Origin: Lysinibacillus sp. ZYM-1
GTDB lineage: Bacteria; Bacillota; Bacilli; Bacillales_A; Planococcaceae
Length of the DNA stretch: 64,000 bases
Direction: 5' to 3'
NCBI RefSeq assembly: GCF_001308875.1
Contig: NZ_KQ465116.1
Coordinates: 1-64,000 of the forward strand
The notes below the pieces were generated by a model, which was given only the letters and a program-made list of their open reading frames with translations, was not told the origin of the DNA and did no database searches. A program made the position numbers and the translations under genes. Positions 58,738 to 64,000 of the stretch are shown here, one piece after another. How positions within the stretch are numbered: the first letter of the stretch is position 1; every line of letters begins with the position of its first letter.

Positions 58738-59730
58738 TTAATAAATTAATTGTAAAAAGTCTTCAGTTGAAATTCCACCAAAATAAGTTGGAATAGCAAT
58801 GTCTTCTAATGCTTTAGCAATGGCCGTTCGATCATGGTTTGTCCCAACTAAGCGTTGTTCTATATCAGCCATATCACCTACACCAAAGAAATCTCCAAAA
58901 ATATGTGCCTCTTCAATGACACCATGATTTACTTCAAGGCGAATATCGATGCCTCCTGTTGGGAAACGGTGCGTCTTTTGAATATTGAAACGTGGTGATT
59001 TACCATAGTTCCATTCCCATGTTTGATAACGTTCTGCTGAAAGCTTATGAATATTTACCCAATCTTCATCCGTAAGCTCATAATAACGAATGTTTGCTTC
59101 TCCACCAAAAATGGATTTTAAAATTTCAAGTCGGAACTCTTCTATCGTCATCTTCTCTGTTAAAAACTCTGAAATGTTTGCTACTCGAGAACGAATGGAT
59201 TTAATTCCTTTCGATTCAATTTTATCCTTTTTGACTTTCAAGGCTGATACAACCGCATCTATTTCTGTATCAAACATCAACGTACCATGACTGAACATAC
59301 GACCACGTGTTGAAAATTGAGCATTTCCAGAGACTTTACGCCCTTCTGCAAGAATATCATTACGCCCTGAAAGCTCTGCATTAACACCCATTTTTGCTAG
59401 GGCGTCTACTACTGGCTGAGTGAACTTTTTATAATTCATAAAGCTATCGCCATCATCATTTGTAATAAAACTGAAATTTAGATTTCCTAAATCATGGTAC
59501 ACTGCCCCACCACCAGATAGACGGCGGACAACAATAATGCCATTGTCCTCTACATAATCAGTATTGATTTCTTCAATAGTATTTTGATTTTTACCAATGA
59601 TAATGGATGGCTGGTTTATATAAAAAAGTAGCACTGGCTCCTTCTCAACATCCATTGTTTTAAGCAAATACTCCTCAATAGCAAGATTAATACGTGGATC
59701 ATGGATCCCTTTATTATCAACGAAAATCAT
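58738..59730 (-). CDS. lplJ: Lipoate--protein ligase LplJ
   Basis: This 330-residue enzyme activates lipoate with ATP and attaches it to lipoyl domains of 2-oxoacid dehydrogenases or GcvH. It has the conserved PSIIIGKNQNTIEEIN and VRRLSGGGAVYHDLGNLNFS, with KIESKGIKSIRSRVANISEF near 200. It is closely similar to B. subtilis LplJ. The ATG at 59730 gives the family N-terminus MIFVDNKGIHDPRINLAIEE. The upstream GGAGG is 11 bases away, slightly long; the ATG at 59751 is inside that region. Confidence 0.95.
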   Translation of the reverse strand: MIFVDNKGIHDPRINLAIEEYLLKTMDVEKEPVLLFYINQPSIIIGKNQNTIEEINTDYVEDNGIIVVRRLSGGGAVYHDLGNLNFSFITNDDGDSFMNYKKFTQPVVDALAKMGVNAELSGRNDILAEGRKVSGNAQFSTRGRMFSHGTLMFDTEIDAVVSALKVKKDKIESKGIKSIRSRVANISEFLTEKMTIEEFRLEILKSIFGGEANIRYYELTDEDWVNIHKLSAERYQTWEWNYGKSPRFNIQKTHRFPTGGIDIRLEVNHGVIEEAHIFGDFFGVGDMADIEQRLVGTNHDRTAIAKALEDIAIPTYFGGISTEDFLQLIY

Positions 59731-59788
59731 AGTTTGCGTTTCCTCCTTCATAAAATATCCATATTTATTTTAACGTAAATTAGGCATT

Positions 59789-59817
59789 TTGTGTTGACGA
59801 AAAGCATCTGTTATAAT
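59789..59817 (+). promoter_or_regulatory. Promoter of the YhfH-like gene
   Basis: TTGTGT (59789-59794) and a perfect TATAAT (59812-59817) are separated by 17 bases, about 58 bases before the start codon. Confidence 0.65.
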
Positions 59818-59874
59818 ACACTAGTAAATATCAGAACAGTAATAGTACAGATGAACTTAAAGGAGGAGTCCACA

Positions 59875-60000
59875 ATGTTAGAAAACGTAGTTGAATTTTT
59901 CAAGAATTTACCCGCTAAGCAATGTACAGAGTGCGGTGAAAAAATTGATGAACAAAGCGAATGTTACAGCAACACTTGTGAAAAATGTAACCACCTATAA
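59875..60000 (+). CDS. yhfH: YhfH-like zinc-ribbon miniprotein
   Basis: This 41-residue protein begins MLENVVEFFKNLPAKQCTEC. Its cysteines form a CxxC...C...CxxC pattern (CTEC, CYSNTCEKC), typical of a small zinc ribbon. It resembles B. subtilis YhfH, a similarly small protein near lplJ. AAAGGAGGAG precedes the ATG. The function is unknown. Confidence 0.82.
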   Translation: MLENVVEFFKNLPAKQCTECGEKIDEQSECYSNTCEKCNHL

Positions 60001-60108
60001 GCATTTGCCTATTCTGTAATTGTCATATACGTGCCCCACACGTACTAATAATGACATCCTTCATCATTTTTTTGATGAACCTTTAATTAAATCTCTTACA
60101 CTTACAAA

Positions 60109-60146
60109 AACAACAGCTGATACGCTCATATCAGCTGTTGTTTTTT
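60109..60146 (+). terminator. Terminator of the YhfH-like gene
   Basis: ACAACAGCTGATA (60110-60122) pairs perfectly with TATCAGCTGTTGT (60129-60141), followed by T residues. A second hairpin TTCATCA/TGATGAA lies at about 60059-60078. Confidence 0.9.
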
Positions 60147-60179
60147 GACTTAGGAAGCACTACTTTTATAGACAAAATA

Positions 60180-60207
60180 AAGCACCCACCTTATTTGGTG
60201 AGTGCTT
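60180..60207 (-). terminator. yhgE terminator
   Basis: AAGCAC (60180-60185) pairs with GTGCTT (60202-60207), with an inner CACC/GGTG stem, and the minus strand continues into TTATTTTG. Confidence 0.8.
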
Positions 60208-60217
60208 CAAAGACATT

Positions 60218-62407
60218 TTAGTTTTCTTCAGCTATTTTAGAGTAACGTTTATTATGCAGTAACATGAAATAACCAAATGTGATGGCTAAGAATGCTACTA
60301 AGAAGCCAGCTAAAACTCCATAGTTTTGCATTAAGAATGACGTATCGCCAGTGGAAATGCTTGATTTAAACGCTTGAACCGTATATGTCATCGGTAGTAG
60401 CTTATTAAATACTTGTAATGGTGATGGAATTAATTCAAGTGGGAATGTACCTGCACTTGTTGTTAGTTGTAGGATTAGTACAACGATCGCAATGAAACGT
60501 CCTGGATCACCAAAGATGGAAACAAGCATTTGGATTAAAGCTAAGAATACATAGCTTGTTAATAGTGCTGTTAGGATGAAGTAGCCCATGTTATTCACTT
60601 CAAGTCCTAGACCCCATTTAACAATGACCACTGTTAGTAACGTTTGTACTAAACCTACGACTGCTAATACAGTCACTTTACTTGTGAACCAAGATGCTCC
60701 ATTTTTTGGGCGAATAGCTGGTTCAACAAGTGGGAATACAATTGAAATTAATAATGCACCTACGAATAAGCCAAGAGAAATAAAGTACGGTGCAAAACCT
60801 GTACCATAGTTAGGAACATGATTTACAGACTCTTTTTCAACTTCAACTGGACTACCTACCATATCGTAAGTATCTTGATTTGCTTTTACTTCATTTGCTT
60901 TTTCACTTGCCTCACCTAATTTGCTAGATAATGTAGATGTACCGTCAGCAAGCTCAGTAGAACCATCTGCAAGTGTTGCTGAACCTTGTGCTAGTTCACC
61001 AGATTTTGAAGCAAGTGTAGATGTACCTTGATTTAATGTTGTTGTACCATTTGCTAATTCATTTAAACCAGATGCCAATGTTTTAGAACCTGTTACAGCT
61101 GTATTCACACCCGCATTCAGTTCACCTAATTTTGCAGCTAATGTTGCATTACCTGCTTGTAGACCTTTGGCACCTTCTACTAAAGCATTACTTTTTGCTG
61201 TTAATGCATTTGCACCCGCTAGTACTTCAGCTTGCCCTGCTGCAATTTGACTTGCACCTGAACTTACTTGGTTAGCACCAGCTTGTAATTTTTCTGTACC
61301 CGCTGATAACGATGTTAAACCATTATGCACACTGGCACTACCTGCTTGTAATTCTGCTAATGTTTGTTTTAATACTGCTGCTTGTTCTTCAGGCATTGAA
61401 GCCATCATGCTTTGTAATTGGCTGGATAGGGCAGTAATACCTGCCTCAACTTTTGCTGAACCATCTGTTAGTTGGCCAGCTGCACCATTTAATGCACCAG
61501 CATTTTCAGCAATAGACGCTGCACCTGCACTAATTTGTTGTTGTTTGTCATTTAAAGTAGTTAAACCTGCACCTACTTTTGCAACACCTTGTGTATATTG
61601 TGATACACCTTGTTCAAGACTAGTTGCACCATTTGCAGCCTGCTGTGCACCTTGTTGTAATTGTACAGTACCATTTTGAAGTTTTACTAAACCACTAGAT
61701 AAATCATTCGCACCTTTTGCAGCATCCCCAGCACCTTTTGTTAATTTATCAGTACCATTTGATAGTTCAACTGTACTTGATGCTAGTTGCTCAAGATAAC
61801 CTTTTAAATCTTTTGCACCATTCGCTACTTTTTGTGCACCTTCGTCTAGCTTATTAGAGCCATCTGATGCCTCTGTAAAGCCATCTCCAAGTGTTGCAAT
61901 AGAGTCAAATAATTTTTCAGCGTAAGTTGCTGAAACCTGTGAATTTACTTCTGCACGCACGCGATCCATTGCAGTCTCACCAATTTGTGCACCAAGGAAG
62001 TTAAGTCCCTCGTTCGGAATGTAGTTCATTACTAATTTTGATGGTTTGTCATCTAACAATGTTGTAGCATGATCAGAGAAATTTGTTGGAATCTCTAGAA
62101 TCATATAATAATCCCTACTATTTAAACCTTTTTCAGCGTCAGCTTTTGAAACTTCTATAAAGTTAAATTGTTCACTATCTATCAACTTATCGACCAAGGT
62201 GTCTCCTAAGTCTAATTTAACACCATCCATTTCAGCACCAGTATCTTCATTTACTACAGCTACTGGTAAATTAGGAAGTCCTGCATAAGGATCCCAAAAC
62301 GCCCATAGAAACATACCTGCATACATTACTGGGATAAATAATACAGCGATGATTGATACAAGCATTTTTCTTGTTTTAAAGATCTTCAGCCACTCAGCTT
62401 TAATCAT
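60218..62407 (-). CDS. yhgE: YhgE/Pip family membrane protein
   Basis: This 729-residue protein has an N-terminal transmembrane helix (about 14-35) and a YhgE/Pip N-terminal domain (about 45-165). An extracellular coiled region (about 175-510) follows, with many degenerate repeats of the type LxxGxxxLxxGAxxxxxG. Five or six C-terminal helices (about 545-720) form an ABC-2-like membrane domain. Relatives include the phage infection protein Pip, the YhgE export protein and type VII-associated EsaA. It may export a substrate or form a surface-exposed receptor. A TetR gene upstream is its likely regulator. Confidence 0.88.
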   Translation of the reverse strand: MIKAEWLKIFKTRKMLVSIIAVLFIPVMYAGMFLWAFWDPYAGLPNLPVAVVNEDTGAEMDGVKLDLGDTLVDKLIDSEQFNFIEVSKADAEKGLNSRDYYMILEIPTNFSDHATTLLDDKPSKLVMNYIPNEGLNFLGAQIGETAMDRVRAEVNSQVSATYAEKLFDSIATLGDGFTEASDGSNKLDEGAQKVANGAKDLKGYLEQLASSTVELSNGTDKLTKGAGDAAKGANDLSSGLVKLQNGTVQLQQGAQQAANGATSLEQGVSQYTQGVAKVGAGLTTLNDKQQQISAGAASIAENAGALNGAAGQLTDGSAKVEAGITALSSQLQSMMASMPEEQAAVLKQTLAELQAGSASVHNGLTSLSAGTEKLQAGANQVSSGASQIAAGQAEVLAGANALTAKSNALVEGAKGLQAGNATLAAKLGELNAGVNTAVTGSKTLASGLNELANGTTTLNQGTSTLASKSGELAQGSATLADGSTELADGTSTLSSKLGEASEKANEVKANQDTYDMVGSPVEVEKESVNHVPNYGTGFAPYFISLGLFVGALLISIVFPLVEPAIRPKNGASWFTSKVTVLAVVGLVQTLLTVVIVKWGLGLEVNNMGYFILTALLTSYVFLALIQMLVSIFGDPGRFIAIVVLILQLTTSAGTFPLELIPSPLQVFNKLLPMTYTVQAFKSSISTGDTSFLMQNYGVLAGFLVAFLAITFGYFMLLHNKRYSKIAEEN

Positions 62408-62432
62408 AAATTATCTTCACTCCTATACTATT

Positions 62433-62455
62433 TGACCGAAAACGTCATTTGGTCA
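62433..62455. promoter_or_regulatory. Putative TetR operator upstream of yhgE
   Basis: TGACC (62433-62437) and GGTCA (62451-62455) form a dyad. Read on the minus strand the site contains AATGACCAAATGAC and GTTTTCGGTCA, both repeated with small changes upstream of the TetR gene at 63167-63197. Confidence 0.55.
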
Positions 62456-62538
62456 TTTTTATTCAAAAAAAATATAAACCCCTACTACTTTGCAAAAAGA
62501 ACACTTGATTCGACACTTCATTCTCTATTTAAATCGAA

Positions 62539-63111
62539 TCAAGTTAGAATTAAACCTCGAAAGATTGTTTCCTTGAAAAGATTAAGAATCTTCTCTTCTG
62601 GAATAGCATCGCCGTGTAGTTCATGCCAATCAACAACAAATGCAAGATAGGCCTTTAATAATAAATAACTAACAAGCTCTGCATCACAATCTCTAATTTC
62701 ACCTTTATTAATACGTCGCTGTATTAACTCTGCAACATACGATAAAATTTCTGTCTCGATGCGTAATAGCACCTGTTTAACAGCTGGTGTACGTAGTTCT
62801 TTTTCTTCCTCTATTAACTTCGCAAATAAAAGATGTTTTTCACGGAACTGTAGCATCCTCATTAAAGCATTATGTGCATTATCCATAAAGCTTGCTGATG
62901 CATCCAACACTGCATCTGCTTCCGCCTTCATCTCTCGTACAAGTGACATAGCGATTTCTTGAAATAAAATCTCTTTATTTGCAAAGAATGTATAAATCGT
63001 ACCTTTACCTACATTGGCTATCTTTGCCACTTGCTCCATCGTTGTAGCCTTGTAGCCAAACAATGTAAAAGATTTTGCAGCTGCTTCAAGAATTTCCTGC
63101 CTACGATCCAT
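62539..63111 (-). CDS. TetR family transcriptional regulator
   Basis: This 190-residue regulator has an N-terminal TetR helix-turn-helix (about 1-55): MDRRQEILEAAAKSFTLFGY and TTMEQVAKIANVGKGTIYTF. A helical ligand-binding domain follows. It is most similar in layout to FadR/YhgD-type repressors. It lies directly upstream of yhgE and shares a repeated dyad with that promoter, so it probably represses both. The ATG at 63111 has AAAGGGTG upstream; an earlier GTG lies within that site. Confidence 0.9.
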   Translation of the reverse strand: MDRRQEILEAAAKSFTLFGYKATTMEQVAKIANVGKGTIYTFFANKEILFQEIAMSLVREMKAEADAVLDASASFMDNAHNALMRMLQFREKHLLFAKLIEEEKELRTPAVKQVLLRIETEILSYVAELIQRRINKGEIRDCDAELVSYLLLKAYLAFVVDWHELHGDAIPEEKILNLFKETIFRGLILT

Positions 63112-63136
63112 TAGTAACACCCTTTCTTGTTAGGTT

Positions 63137-63197
63137 ATGTACATCTAAAGTACATTTTCATAAAAATGACCAGAAAACCATTTCGGTCATCTGGTCA
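63137..63197. promoter_or_regulatory. Putative TetR autoregulatory operator
   Basis: TGACCAG (63167-63173) pairs with CTGGTCA (63191-63197), with a further CGGTCA inside. A second dyad, ATGTAC/GTACAT (63137-63155), lies nearer the TetR start. The first resembles the site before yhgE. Confidence 0.55.
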
Positions 63198-63232
63198 TTA
63201 TCATATTCCTATTTTTAAAAAAATGCAAGTCT

Positions 63233-63763
63233 TTAATGATGATTTTTTTCATCTTTTTTTTCGTCGTTCTGATCCGTATCGTTAGATGTGTCATTACTAT
63301 GATTCATCATGTTATTATCCATACTGTTATTACCTTTCTCATCCTCAGACAAAACTTGTGTCATATCGGGACTTCCCGCAATAATCTGTTGCTTAGGCAT
63401 ATTATGAACACCATTAGCTGTAGTATGAGCATACATATAATACACCCCGTCATGATCAAATGTAGTTGTCGCTTTATATACGCCATCTTTCTCTATTTTC
63501 CCATCAATCATTTGACCTTCATCACGTTTCCCTGATTCCCATACTTCAAACTCTACAACTGCGTCATCGACGTTTTTGCCACCCTGCTCAACATGTGCTG
63601 CCAGCTCAATTGTTTCATTAAGTGCTACCTCTTTGGGTGTTAGGATTTCAACTTCTGGTATTTGAGGAACTTCTGGTTCTGGTAAAGCCGCTTGTTCCTT
63701 TTTTTCTCCACAGCCTACCAACAAGGCAGGAACTGCAATTAGTGCAAATAACCACTTTTTCAT
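63233..63763 (-). CDS. YtkA-like domain lipoprotein with His/Asp/Asn tail
   Basis: This 176-residue lipoprotein has the lipobox LLVGC (Cys18), a Pro/Glu linker and a YtkA/FixH-like immunoglobulin-type domain (about 40-125), with GVYKATTTFDHDGVYYMYAH. The tail (about 130-176) is rich in Met, Asn, Asp and His and ends KNHH, which could bind a metal such as copper. It starts a few bases after the kinase stop, with its ribosome binding site inside the kinase gene, so the two are co-transcribed. The role is unknown. Confidence 0.8.
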   Translation of the reverse strand: MKKWLFALIAVPALLVGCGEKKEQAALPEPEVPQIPEVEILTPKEVALNETIELAAHVEQGGKNVDDAVVEFEVWESGKRDEGQMIDGKIEKDGVYKATTTFDHDGVYYMYAHTTANGVHNMPKQQIIAGSPDMTQVLSEDEKGNNSMDNNMMNHSNDTSNDTDQNDEKKDEKNHH

Positions 63764-63766
63764 TTT

Positions 63767-64000
63767 TTAATCCTCCATTAATGGCAATATAATCTTAACG
63801 ATTGTGCCTTTTTCAATAATACTTTCAATTTCCAGTCTTCCCTGTAACTGTTTCAATAGTTGTTCTACAATTGATAACCCTAGTCCACTACCGCCGTCTG
63901 CTCGACTCCGCGCTTTATTAACACGATAGAATCGCTCTGTTACGTGTGAAATATCCTCTTGAGGGATACCAATTCCATAATCCTTGATGGTAATTTGCGC
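63767..64000 (-). CDS. Histidine kinase, C-terminal part (5' end outside window)
   Basis: The minus strand encodes an open frame of 77 residues from the right edge to a TAA at 63767. It contains the ATPase motifs of a sensor kinase: IKDYGIGIPQEDISHVTERF, then DGGSGLGLSIVEQLLKQLQG and EKGTIVKIILPL. It is the last third of a HATPase_c domain, like that of PhoR-type kinases. A response regulator gene is likely further to the right. The YtkA-like lipoprotein follows it in the same operon. Confidence 0.88.
   Translation of the reverse strand, partial: AQITIKDYGIGIPQEDISHVTERFYRVNKARSRADGGSGLGLSIVEQLLKQLQGRLEIESIIEKGTIVKIILPLMED

Overview
The window looks like a low-GC Gram-positive, endospore-forming chromosome of the Lysinibacillus type (family Bacillaceae/Planococcaceae). 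This placement is inferred from gene content, from close protein similarity to Bacillus subtilis orthologues, and from conserved gene order (cggR-gap-pgk-tpiA-gpmI-eno; hisZ...hisIE-yvcD-trxB-yvcI-rapZ-yvcK-whiA-crh; yvoF-ppaX-lgt-hprK; lplJ-yhfH). No ribosomal RNA was seen. Most genes lie on the minus strand.

Layout. 1-4.4 kb: the smpB-rnr-esterase-secG block (trans-translation, RNA decay, secretion). 4.5-7.6 kb: a transglutaminase-like lipoprotein and a secreted alkaline phosphatase behind a clear PhoP-type box. 7.9-12.1 kb: the complete dltXABCD operon for D-alanylation of teichoic acids, including the 45-residue DltX. 12.2-13.3 kb: two GNAT acetyltransferases. 13.5-15.0 kb: a small accessory island at the 3' end of eno, bounded by a perfect 51-bp direct repeat of the eno terminus. 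It holds a DUF6241-like membrane protein, a frameshifted and truncated tyrosine-recombinase relic, and a dense array of eight stem-loops. 15-22.6 kb: the lower glycolysis genes with their regulator CggR, promoter and CggR-like operator; gap is separated from pgk by a terminator and a structured repeat. 22.7-30.5 kb: small redox and secreted proteins, a spore coat protein and a polar amino acid ABC importer. 30.8-38.7 kb: tRNA-Arg(CCG), clpP with a CtsR box, crh, whiA, yvcK, rapZ, a Nudix hydrolase, trxB and yvcD. 38.8-44.5 kb: a histidine operon, hisZGDBHF(IE), lacking hisA. 45-53.7 kb: a small Cys-containing protein behind Fur-like boxes, then yvoF, ppaX, lgt, hprK, cccB, a YitT protein, an EAL/HDOD protein, a DedA protein and an acyl-CoA ligase. 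53.8-58.6 kb: a Bce-type ABC transporter and two-component system with an unidentified 141-residue protein between them. 58.7-64 kb: lplJ, a YhfH-like zinc-ribbon protein, a YhgE/Pip export protein with its probable TetR regulator, a YtkA-like lipoprotein and the 3' end of a histidine kinase gene.

How it works together. Much of the window is carbon and envelope physiology. CggR controls glycolysis, HprK phosphorylates Ser46 of Crh for catabolite repression, and RapZ and YvcK link carbon metabolism to the envelope. The dlt operon, Lgt, the Bce-type module and YhgE shape the cell surface. The most unusual features are the eno-site island with its hairpin array, the absence of hisA, and the Fur-box-associated small protein.
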